Shown here: positions 13,001 to 24,966 of the stretch, piece after piece
How the letters are laid out: each line of letters opens with the position of its first letter
How positions within the stretch are numbered: position 1 is the stretch's first letter
From: Syngnathus acus
Taxonomy: Eukaryota > Chordata > Actinopteri > Syngnathiformes > Syngnathidae
DNA: 64,000 nucleotides
NCBI RefSeq assembly: GCF_901709675.1
Contig: NC_051090.1
Coordinates: forward strand, 3,345,342-3,409,341
Direction: 5' to 3'
Translations under genes and position numbers: made by a program
Notes under the pieces: model-generated
Told to the model about the DNA's origin: nothing
What the model saw: the letters and a program-made list of their open reading frames with translations, nothing else
Database searches by the model: none

Positions 13001-16000
13001 TACCCCTCCTCAGCTCCTGAAGGTAAACATTTAGAGGGGACTGTGGGCAGTTGGGAGGCACGTGGGGGTTCATTATGTCCAAAAGGGGTCACGTGACAAA
13101 CTGGAGCCACCTCAATTATTCTGCTTCAAATCCATTTCAAGTATTTCTTCTACAAAGCATCATATTGTATTATTTGAATACTACTGCTACTTGTATCAAT
13201 GTTTTAAATATGAGATAAAAAAAAACCATTCAGTTTGTCATTAAATTGACAGTAAATACATTTTTAAGTGATTTTTTTTTGTAAATTTGATGAAAATAGA
13301 AATGAGGCTTCAAATCAATCAAAAGATCGTGGCCGTGTCTGCCAAAACATGCACAACACACACCCCACTCAGCTGTCAATCAAATAGCACAACGTCTGCA
13401 TCATCTTTCTTATCCCAGAACAACCTTAGGTTTCCAAAATACATTCCACCGGGTCGTCGTGGTGTCGCAACAAGAGGCGCTACCCGCCAGCGAGCTAATT
13501 CTGCATTTTTTTTAAATATATTTTTGGTGGGTACTTCTATTGCTGAAGTACCAGCTATATTGTCAACATCTGTACATTTTTTGAAAACCAGGGGTCCAGG
13601 TTCACCAGGGCTCAGTCGGGATAGATGAAGGCCGCCATTGGACGGATGAGGAAGTGCGAGCGCTGCTGTGCGTCTGGGCCGACCGGCGCGTCCGGGAGAG
13701 CCTCAAGAGCACGTTGCACAACAAGTACATCTTCCAGGAGATATCCAGCCAGATGAAGCGCACTTTCGGCGTGGTGCGCAACTGGAAACAGTGCCGCACC
13801 AAATATAAGAACCTCAAGTACGACTACAAGATGGCCAAGAGCACGCACGCGGCCCGCGGCGGCGCCACCAGCAACCCGGGGAAGTACATGAAGTTCTTCC
13901 ACGAGGTGGAGGCCATTCTGCTGGACCACGACTTGGAGGAGGGCTCTCTGGGGATGCAGAGGAGGTTGGGTCACGGGGAGAACACGACGGCCGCTGGAGA
14001 AAGCGAAGTCGTCATCGAGATTGACAACGGTACGTACGCCGTGTTCTTTCGATTCGGAATCCGGGAAAACCCAGATGTTGTTTTCTGCGCCGGCAGGTGA
14101 CAACAGCGACCATTACGACCTGGACGCCGACATGGATTCCAAATGGAGAGCGACAGGTCAAAGTTCAAATATTTCATGCCGACGATGCCGCCGATGTTGA
14201 CTCCCTCCCGGTTTCATTTCGACAGCCGTGGATCCGTCCACCGCCGACCAGCTCCAAGTGGTGACCGTGTCGGACACGGGGCGAAACTGGAGCGAGCAGG
14301 AGGTGCGAGCGCTAATTCAAGTGTGGTCCGACGAGCGGGTTCGGCGCCAGCTGGAGAGCTCCACCAGGAAGCGGGACGTTTTCACCCAGATCTCCAACCG
14401 GTTGATGCAGCAGGGCATCGAACGCGACTGGAAGCAATGCCACACCAAGTACAAGAACCTCAAGTACCTGTACCGCTCGCTCCAAAAGGGCAAGACGGAC
14501 GACGCAGACCCCAAACGCCTCATGAGGTATTACGGCGAGGTGGACGCCATTATGAACCGCAAGGCCAGGGGCTCGCAGGCGGACTTCCGCCGAACCGCGA
14601 TGCCGCGGGACGACGCTCATACAACGAGTGAGGCGGAGGAACCAATCTGTCGCTCAGAGTCGGTTTCGCCCACGCGACTCGCACCGATGCCGCGGGAGGA
14701 ACAAGGGATGAGAACGAGAAGTAGTCATCACTTGGACCAGTGGCACCCACAGAGCATTTCATTAGGTACACCTTTATTTCTTTAACCTTGAAACGTTCTC
14801 AAAGAAAACCCATCTCTAATAAAGACACTATGTATCGTTTGCAGGATGTTGTGAGAGCAGCCTGACGCACGCCGACTCTTTGTCGACTGGCCGAGGGAGG
14901 AAGAGGAAGGCGGACGATGAAGGTTTGAAGAGTGTTCGCCGATTGCGTCATGACTTCACATGACAGCCACAAGCCTTTGCGCAGCCCGACCGAGTCCCAT
15001 GACTGGCCTCTTTAATTAAATTAGTACGGATAGTAGTACGTTTGTCACCGTGGACAAAAGGCCAGGCTCATGAGGCAACCACAGAAACAAATCTTTTGCA
15101 TTCTTAAAAAAAAAAAATTATTCTCTCTCTACAGATGCTCTCCTGACAGCGGTGAAAAAAACCGAGGACAGTGTGAACATTAAAGAAGAGCAGACTCGCG
15201 TTCCGATATTTGAAGTCCTTTCAGTCTGCTCGATGGCCTATCAAGATGCACCTCCAGAGGCGCAGGTAATTATGAGAATAATTCCACATTCACATCATCT
15301 GTGGGAGGTCCCATCAGACCAGTGCTCGGGGAAATACGGTTTGAAGCAAATTACAACCACGTGAGGTGACATTTCATTGGGTTCATTTGTATATTGAGGT
15401 GGGGTGAATTAATCTGAATATTTAATTAATAAAAATTTGATGTTAGGTTGAACAAGTGAGGACAAATTTGGAACTCCAACTTCATTTTCCCCCCCTTGCG
15501 TTACTTTGATTGTAGTCTGGAAACATTACTGACTTACTTAAACTCCTACAGAATTCTTCTTGAATGCCAACTATTTGAGTAAAGAACGTACTGAACATTC
15601 TTGACAGGTCTGAGCAGTACGCTCACTCACATTTTTGGGCTTCTGATTTTAATGGTCATAATGTCAAATCAGTTTGGACATCGCTGTTTTACGACGACTG
15701 GCGCAGGTCTTGAACGCATCTCGGGAAAAAAAAAACTTCACACTTGCACGCTCGAGCGGAACTCGTTGTCAGTATTAAACCCCACGTGTAGGAACGGTTG
15801 AACAAATAACAGCGAAAGGTCTCCATTTGGACCGTTTGGATCATTTTCAAAGCATAAAAAACACATGTGCCTCGAGTAATTTGAAAGTGTAGCGGGTTAC
15901 CTGTGTTGCAACGCCACAAGTCCCAGGGTGAGCACCTGAGCCACCTCCAGTTGCGTGGGCCACTCACCGGCAGCCACACAGCCGAATACCCCGCACTCCT

Positions 16001-16028
16001 CCCCGATACCGGACTCCTCGAACTCCAT
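10049..16028 (-). CDS. ppat: Amidophosphoribosyltransferase (first committed step of purine synthesis)
   Basis: Eleven coding exons: 16028-15901, 12324-12258, 12188-11982, 11913-11801, 11728-11583, 11505-11433, 11364-11213, 11104-10977, 10912-10691, 10402-10282 and 10221-10049. They give 509 residues in frame (human PPAT is 517). The enzyme converts PRPP and glutamine to phosphoribosylamine in the cytosol. Exon 1 encodes the short propeptide [11 protein letters not shown] directly before CGVFGC, so Cys12 is the expected Ntn glutaminase nucleophile exposed by self-cleavage. HTRYSTTG and the HNGELVNA segment belong to the glutaminase half. [13 protein letters not shown] in exon 9 is the PRPP-binding loop. 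The Cys residues expected to hold the 4Fe-4S cluster are present (AFCIFEY, FPCYMGI, HCTAC). Intron 1 is 3.6 kb and contains an opposite-strand gene. Confidence 0.95.
12968..15364 (+). CDS. Double Myb/SANT-like DNA-binding protein nested in ppat intron 1
   Basis: Six exons on the strand opposite ppat: 12968-13022, 13592-14029, 14097-14156, 14226-14765, 14845-14922 and 15135-15364. All junctions are phase 1, giving 466 residues. Two copies of a trihelix/MSANTD-like domain are visible. The first (exon 2) has [14 protein letters not shown] and [16 protein letters not shown]; the second (exon 4) has [19 protein letters not shown] and [19 protein letters not shown]. Both keep the W...W spacing and the [11 protein letters not shown] recognition helix. 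A basic patch ([11 protein letters not shown]) lies in exon 5. The likely role is DNA binding in the nucleus; such domains in vertebrates often derive from Harbinger-type transposon Myb-like proteins. The start is uncertain, since an in-frame Met exists upstream at 12788. A GTAATT donor at 15268 could lead to another last exon. I do not recognise a named orthologue. Confidence 0.75.
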
Positions 16029-16697
16029 CTGGCCGCTGCCTGATCGCTCGCTAGCCCGGTGTTGTTGCTGCAGCTGGTGGTCCTAAGTGGCCTTGAGGGT
16101 GATCTGCGCATGCGCAAGACAAAGAAGCTCTTGTTTCCAGAACACGTGCTACAACAGGAGCGTGTTAACTACACGAAAAACATACGATCGATCAAAACCA
16201 CAAAAAAAAAGGTACGAAATCAATTCAGCATGATAATTTATCGCCGGGATCAAGCATGGTCTTAAAAAAAAACACAAATTGCAGTTTTGTAATTCGGGCG
16301 CCATTAATTAATCTCCGAGGAATGTAACCAAGCATGTCGACGTGCTGTGAGTTAAAATTGACAACAAATCACCTCGATCGAGTGAATCGATTATGTTGAG
16401 CTGTTTGTTCGTTTTCTTTCACTGAGTCGGTAAAAAGAAGGTTCCAACATCTAATACTAAATGTGTCAATGTTAAATCAGGGGCGTCTCCCCTTTCACGT
16501 GACGGCAATCCGCTCTTGTGATTGGTCCAAATAGTTCAGGGAGAGCAGCGATTGGCTTTCAGACCACGTAAGAAACCGTCTTCCGTCTTCTGCCTGCACG
16601 CTTCAGACTCTCCTCAGTTGACAACTTTTAGCGTGGCTCACAGTTTTTGGTGTTTGTTTCATTTTTCGTGCAGTTATACGGCGCGTTGAAGATAAAC
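16029..16697. promoter_or_regulatory. ppat-paics divergent promoter
   Basis: Only 669 bases separate the start codons of ppat (minus) and paics (plus), the head-to-head arrangement also known in mammals and birds. Visible motifs are a perfect palindromic NRF1-type site TGCGCATGCGCA at 16105-16116, two CACGTG E-boxes at 16143-16148 and 16496-16501, and two ATTGG (CCAAT) boxes at 16521-16525 and 16551-16555. Myc/Max-type and NRF1 control of purine genes is known in mammals; its use here is inferred. Confidence 0.7.
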
Positions 16698-19255
16698 ATG
16701 ACCTCAGCACAAGGTAGGGTACAATATTTCCGATGACGCAACATTTAAAACGTCACACTTTTAAAATAGCTTCTCATTTTTTAAGAACTGAGCATCGGCC
16801 AGAAACTGAACGAGGGCAAAACCAAGCAGATCTTCGAGATCGTGGATCAGCCTGGACTAGTTCTCGTGCAGTCCAAGGACCAGATCACCGCCGGGAATGC
16901 TGTGAGGAAAGACCAAATGGAGGGCAAAGCAGCCATCGCCAATAAAACCACAAGCTGCGTGTTTGAACTGCTGCAGGAAGCCGGTGACAAAAGACACTGA
17001 AACCTCATGCGTGCAACACTTTACTGCTATGACTAAGTCAGAAAAAAAACGCTAAATTAGTAATCTATCATCAACATGAGTTTAACATTGTACACTACTT
17101 AACCAGCCAGTGCTGAAACGTCAATGCAGTAATAGAGGAAACAAGAAACATTTAATTGTAATTCATTTGTATTTTTTTTAGCATTTAATCCATACAAGTG
17201 GTAACCTGAAATGTTTTTTCCCCCCATATAACATTTCTAAAAATCTTTTTTTTTTTCTTCATCACAATTTTTCTGGCAACCTAACTGCTGTATTGTAAAT
17301 GACCATAATGAGCTCTATTAACATTTTGCAGTGTTCAAAGCCCACTTTAACATTGTCATGTGCCGCGGCATTACGGACTCTTGCGTGACTCGGCCCTCTG
17401 CTTAAATTAATTGTCTAACTGTAACCCATTTGCCACTCACGAGACCATCAAATTTTGCACATGAGCACCGTGTGACTTATAATCAAGCAGAACGTACACA
17501 ATGTCATTTTCATTACTTGACACTCGTTTTTTTTATCCACGCCCCAATTTGTACGATTCTTGCAGGCATCAAGACGGCCTTTGTGAGGAAGCACTCGGAC
17601 ACGGCCTTCGTGGCGGCCCACTGCGAGATGATTCCCATCGAGTGGGTGTGTCGCAGGGTGGCTACCGGTTCGTTCCTGAAGAGGAACCCGGGTGTGAAAG
17701 AGGGTTACCGCTTCTCCCCGCTGAAGATGGAGATGTTCTTCAAAGTCAGTCCATGCTTCGTAATATGCAGCTGTGATATGTGGACAGTCTTTGCGATGTT
17801 CCTAAACTGTTACGTGGCTTCTCCAGGACGACGCCAACAACGACCCACAGTGGTCGGAGGAGCAGGTGCTGGAGGCCAAGTTCTGCCCGGCCGGGCTCGC
17901 CATCGGCCGCTGCGAGGTGGACATCATGAACCGCAGCACCGTGGCCATCTTTGAGATCCTCGAGAAGGCCTGGGCCACGCAGAACTGCACGCTGGTGGAC
18001 ATGAAGGTGCGTGTGTGCGTGCATTCTGAACAGAAAAGTGATGAAAAACCCCAAACTATTATAATCCTGATGAGTGAGTGATTTTGACTGATTTGCTGCC
18101 CCCTGCTGGCTGTATAGAGTTGTAAAGGCTCTTTGCCCCCCCAGATCGAGTTTGGCGTGAACGTGAAGACTCAGGAGATTGTTCTGGCCGATGTGATCGA
18201 CAACGACTCGTGGAGGCTGTGGCCCGCTGGAGACAGAAGCCAGCAGAAAGATAAGCAGGTTAGTCTTTTTTTTTTTTTTTTCCCCCCCGTCTTCACTGAA
18301 GAACTCATTGACTTGAGCGAGTCAAGGACTTTGCTCCTCTCTCTAGGTTTACAGAGACCTCAAAGAGGTGACCCCAGAGGCCATGCAAATGGTGAAGAGA
18401 AACTTTGAGTGGGTCTCCGAAAGGGTCAAGGTGCAACAAAACCTTTTTATCCTCGCTTATCAGAAGAATTTGATCTTTGATCAATTTTGGTGGGTGGGGG
18501 AGTGCCATTGCTTTGGATGACCAACTGTGCTTTTTGCTGCCCCTGTCTAGCTTCTGCTGGAGTCCCAAGCCACCAGCAGGGTGGTGGTCCTGATGGGCTC
18601 CACTTCGGACATGGCCCACTGCGAGAAGATCAAGAAGGCCTGCGACTCTTATGGAATTCCTTGCGTGCTGCGCGTCACCTCTGCGCACAAAGGCCCGGAC
18701 GAGACTCTGCGTATCAAAGCGGAATACGAAGGTTGGTATTGTCCTTCTACCAGTGGGACGTAACCAAGTAGTTTAGATCTATTTTTGATATGAATCTAAT
18801 TAATCATTATAAAACAAGAAAGCAGATTATTTCTTTTTTTTGTTGTTTACCAGGAGACGGCGTTCCCACTGTGTTTGTGGCGGTGGCCGGCAGGAGCAAC
18901 GGGCTCGGCCCCGTGATGTCGGGTAACACGGCTTATCCCGTCATCAACTGCCCACCGATCACGCCCGACTGGGGCTCCCAGGACGTGTGGTCCTCCCTCC
19001 GAATGCCCAGCGGTGAGTGATGCTTTTTTTTTTTTCTTTTTCAATTGAGATCATTAATTGAAAAGCATCTTACTCTCGTTTGCTACAGGTCTGGGCTGTT
19101 CCACCATCCTCTCCCCTGATGCGGCTGCTCAATTTGCAGCTCAGATCTTTGGTCTGACCAATCACCTGGTGTGGAGCAAGCTGAGGGCCTCCATGCTCAA
19201 CACTTGGGTGGCTCTCAAGGTGGCCGACAAGAAGCTCCAGGCCTGCAGCCTCTGA
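16698..19255 (+). CDS. paics: PAICS: bifunctional AIR carboxylase / SAICAR synthetase
   Basis: Nine exons: 16698-16713, 16786-16983, 17566-17744, 17827-18006, 18145-18258, 18347-18430, 18551-18731, 18854-19012 and 19089-19255. They give exactly 425 residues, the human length. The N-terminal SAICAR synthetase half shows [34 protein letters not shown] and the [17 protein letters not shown] core. The C-terminal AIR carboxylase half shows [30 protein letters not shown] and [17 protein letters not shown]. It catalyses two middle steps of purine synthesis in the cytosol as an octamer. It pairs functionally with ppat, with which it shares a promoter. The 16-base first exon encodes only MTSAQ. Intron 2 is short (582 bases) and shows no other gene. 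Confidence 0.96.
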
Positions 19256-20651
19256 GCCAATGTCCCATTGATGTTGACATCATCATAATCATCCTCCTCC
19301 TCTAGTTGGCTGATTCAGCTCGTCTTGGCAAGAAAATCTTTAACATGAATTTGTGCGTCATTCGTTCCATTAAAAACAATTTCTAACGCAATGTCTCTGA
19401 TCTTATACAACCAAACTTAGAGATAAGCTGTGATGTTTTTTTAATTCATTTTTTATTTCAGTTTATGAATTTGTGTTTTTCTATTTTATTTATTTTTCTA
19501 TATTTATTATTTGCGTCCTTTAAAAAAAAAAAAAAAAAATACTTCCAAGTTTTTAATTAATTTCTACTTTTCTCTATATATTTGGATGATTATGCGTCTC
19601 ATCTAGTTGCAGGACACTACCTCAACCACAAGGCGGAGCTCGTTGTCCGCTTTACCTACAATGAATCTGATTCTTTTGTCTTTCCAGCAGTTTTCAGCCA
19701 AGGGAATGACTCAGAACCTCCTGCCACTTTTACTAAATATAAATATTTCTGAGTATTCCAATATATCACAGCTCCGCAATCCTTTGTTGGCAACAAACAA
19801 TGGGTAAAACGACCTGTGATGTTCCAAAAAACGGTGCACGTGTGGGCTGAAGACGTGGGAGGATAGCGGATGAGAGAGCGAGCGCCAAGATCAAGAGGAG
19901 GAGAAAGAAGCTGCTGGGTGAAATTCCAAAAGCATCGCAGCAGCAGAGGAGGTAAGCGTGCCATGACGTCATCATTGCGTTATGATGGGGCCCACGTCTC
20001 CTTGACGACCGTAACGTGGCAACAATGCTTCCGCGTATATATTCCTCCATCCTCATTTTATCTCTTTCCTTACTAATCAGTGGATTCCCCTGCTTGACCG
20101 TCGTTGCCATGGAGACCACAATGAGACGAAATGAATCATCAGCGTGGTATCCCTCCTCGCTAATGATTTCGGAATATTCGGTCAACAGGAGCACTGCTGC
20201 TTCCTCCTCGTTGTCACTGAGATGAACGAGGCAGACTATTGTTTGACTATAAAAAAGCCTTTTATTCACATTGAAGTATCACTACAGCAGCTTATTTATA
20301 CACAAGTATTGTGTCTGTCCGTTTTGTACAAAATATGAGTGGATAAATATAACATTACGCTTCAGGTGTCAATTTTAAGGCATTTTAAAACTTTAGGTAA
20401 ATTAATTATGCAGCCATATTACCTCACTAGCTTATTTTAGCTTCTGCCTTAAAGAATTTGTTTTTCCAGTGAAGTTGTACACATCACATTAATGGTGAAA
20501 AAAGTTTGGAAATGATTTGTCTCCATTTTTACACCACAAAACCTGGCATTTGGAAAGGGGTGTGTAGACTTATTATATCCACTGCATGTGGTTTCACTGT
20601 GAATAGGGTACCCTAGTTTTCAAGTGAGCAAGTTTTCAATGTTATTCCTCG
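19256..20651. other. Intergenic between paics and rem2 (synteny junction)
   Basis: paics 3'UTR (an ATTAAA occurs near 19369) is followed by A/T-rich sequence. A 167-codon open frame exists on the minus strand (20269-19766) and begins with an acidic stretch NEEEAAVLLL. On the plus strand a basic open stretch at 19876-19953 is followed by a GTAAGC donor-like site. Neither could be assigned to a gene. SRP72, which follows PAICS in human, is not here. Confidence 0.5.
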
Positions 20652-22115
20652 TCACAGGGCCCCCAGGTCGTGGCAAGAGCGTGACTTCTGCCGCAGGAAG
20701 CGTCCGGCGTCCCCTCGCTCGCGCTGGTAACGAGGAACCAGGCTGGACAGGAAGCGCTTGGCGCGTGAAGTGATGCTCTCCCACTGGCCCCCGGCACTCA
20801 TTTCCTCCGGGCAGGTGCCCGGGGGCCACGGGGGTTGGCCCCGCGCTAGCCGTACAACACTTTCCAAGAGCTCCGGGGTGCGGTGGTCCAGAGAGGCCGA
20901 TATCTCCAGATAGAGGCAGTTGAAGAGGGTGGCGCTGGACATGGCCTCTGGAGGGGGGGGGTCGCATGAGGTTACAGATTTTTTTTGTGTGTGCAGACTT
21001 TGAATTGGGTCTGTTATAGCGGTTGTAATTCCACTCTCAACCAATAGATGGCAGTACACATAGCACCTTAGCACCAAGACACCACAAGATGTCTCTAATG
21101 CACTACTTTTACTTCAAACAAAGTTTTGATCTGACCTATAAAACAGCGAGGCGAAAATTCCCGAGGTACCACTACTTTAGTCTGACCTTGAGTGGTGACT
21201 TCTCGAGAGCGAACCAGGTCGCTTTTGTTGCCCACCAGGATGATGGGAGTCTGCGGCTGGGTCTCTCGCAGGAGCAGGCGGAGCTGCGCCGTGCGATGGA
21301 AACTGCGCCGGTCGGTCACCGAGAACACCAGCACGCACACTTCGCAGCGCAACGCTGACAGGTCCTGACAACACACGAAAAATGAATGTCACAGTAGAAA
21401 CACAACATCCAATGATTCATGTTGTTTTTAGAGCACTCCCTCTGGAATTTGACACCTTCATGCAGTTTTTTCTCACATCTGTTGGCAGTCCCCCCACACA
21501 CACACATACACACACACCTGAGTCGTGCCTCCGGGAAATGGAACACGCAAAACAAACGGATAATGAGCACACTGAGTCGTCACAATGTGGCCATTATTTG
21601 GATCCCAGGAGAAGTGCAACAAAGGATTCATTTGCATGTCCACGCATGTTTGTCTCACGTGTCTCCAGTTGTCGTAGATGACGATGTCGCTCTCCTCGTC
21701 GTCCACGGTGACGGCGCTGACGCGACCCTCCCCTGAAGACAACAAGAGCACGGGTGAGCCTGGATAATTAAGTATGGAATGAGCAAAACAAACAACCGTC
21801 TGAATCCACCGACGCCGTCCTGTCCACGTCCCCCGCTAGGGCGAAGGCCAGCGATGACTTCCCCACGCCGTTCTGTCCGAGGAGGGCTATCCTCAGGGGG
21901 CCGTCGGGCCTGCTCTCCGCCTCCTCCGCTGGTGCCACGTCGTCCGGCGCCAGGCTGAAGCGGATGGGCGGCGTGGCGACGGCGGCGGCGGCTCCACAGT
22001 CCGCCTCCGAGGACCAGTCACAGTCGTCGTGCACGGCCTCTTCCCGCCTGAGCTGATGCTTGATGGGCAGCGGCGTGCTGCCTCGGCGGGCGGTCGGCGT
22101 GCCGGTCAGGGTCAT
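20652..22115 (-). CDS. rem2: REM2, RGK-family small GTPase
   Basis: Four coding exons: 22115-21797, 21732-21659, 21364-21187 and 20947-20652, giving 288 residues. The start MTLTGTPTARRGS matches the MTL beginning of RGK proteins. It is followed by PLPIKHQLRREEAV, a segment typical of REM2. G1 is GQNGVGKSS, G4 is NKSD in ILVGNKSDLVRSRE, and the usual C-terminal C7 motif is RQKSRSCHDLGAL, preceded by a basic membrane or calmodulin-type region (SRAKRFLSSLVPR). RGK proteins inhibit voltage-gated Ca channels at the plasma membrane; REM2 is mostly neuronal. The G3 region reads YDNWRH rather than the DxWE of mammalian members, and the G2-G3 spacing is short. A probable 5'UTR exon with an upstream ORF lies at 22444-22500. 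Confidence 0.88.
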
Positions 22116-22375
22116 GGGGTCACACTGGAAGATATGTTGGAAGTTTGGCAGGGAACCATCTTTGAGTGGGCGTTCAAACCGTACGTTTTTGCCTGCCAAT
22201 GAGTCAGGATAAAAAAAAAGGTCGCAACCTAGTAAAAAGAAAGTATATTTTAGAAAAATTTAAAAATACAAACATATTTCATATCGAGAAGAAAAAGGAT
22301 TTGGAGTGGCTGTGTTTGGCAGTCAGACAGCAGTTTTTTGCCATCAATTCATATTTCTGTCAAACTAACCATAAA

Positions 22376-22406
<31 letters not shown>

Positions 22407-22497
22407 CAGCAACTAATTAACTGATTGCTGATCGTCTCTTTACCTTAAGGAGCTCCTCCTGGGTCTTGAGTCCGTCTTGGGGCACATCTGTCGGCAT
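22116..22497 (-). promoter_or_regulatory. rem2 5' leader with putative upstream ORF
   Basis: The coding exon extends upstream to an acceptor at 22192/22193 (ttggcag). A donor-bearing exon ends at 22444 (CTTAAG/gtaaag). It contains an ATG at 22497 followed by PTDVPQDGLKTQEELLK. If the two are spliced together the frame runs 44 codons and stops at a TGA that overlaps the rem2 start codon (ATGA). The splice sites are seen; their use is inferred. Confidence 0.4.
22377..22402. repeat. (AC)n microsatellite
   Basis: A run of about 13 AC units lies in the intron upstream of the rem2 coding exon. Confidence 0.9.
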
Positions 22498-22500
22498 CTG

Positions 22501-24417
<1,917 letters not shown>

Positions 24418-24419
24418 TT

Positions 24420-24642
24420 CAATATATGGACAAAAGTATTGGGACGTAAAGTGGAAATCACCATTGAAGAAAACGGAGTCAATTTCCAAATTAAATACGG
24501 CTACATATTACAACATTTTGAAAAATGAAATTGAACATGACCAAAGAATTTTTCTGTATATAAATGAAAGGTCTTTTATTTATTTATTTATTTATTTTAG
24601 TTGTAACTTGACATTTTACGTTAATGCAGTTTTTCCTTATAG

Positions 24643-24673
<31 letters not shown>

Positions 24674-24783
24674 TTCCATGGATTTCTTTGGTGTACTTTT
24701 AGGAAAAAATGTTTTAGAATGTTAATAATAATTTTACATGAAAATTTGGTGAGGTGTGTCCCAGGACTTTTGTCCACATAGTG
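24420..24783. mobile_element. Tc1/mariner-like MITE
   Basis: Inverted ends are visible: TATATGGACAAAAGTATTGG at about 24423 and the complement TTTTGTCCACATA ending at 24780, with TA-rich flanks. The end sequence is that of common fish Tc1-like non-autonomous elements. The interior holds (TTTA)n and (AAT)n runs and no transposase. Confidence 0.65.
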
Positions 24784-24966
24784 TAGCATGTCCCCGTCCA
24801 CAGTTGCACCGCTGTCCCCGAAGCTAGTGCAACCAGCATTCACAGTGTAGTCAAAGTGAGTCCAAGCAGCAAACCCAACGAATGAAGAGTCACAAGCATC
24901 CATGTTTGCTCCACGTCAGCTCTTGTCTTTTCCTCTGTGTGGTTGTGGTGGCGGCTATGGGTCACC

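Noticed and set aside
19766-20269. 167-codon minus-strand open frame as a gene
   Set aside because: No recognisable domain, no splice partners and low-complexity Leu-rich ending. Kept only as a note in the intergenic entry.
21768-22199. rem2 start at 22199 (reading AGKNVRFERPLK before MTLTG)
   Set aside because: The codon at 22199 is TTG and lies at a splice acceptor. RGK proteins start MTL, so the ATG at 22115 is preferred.
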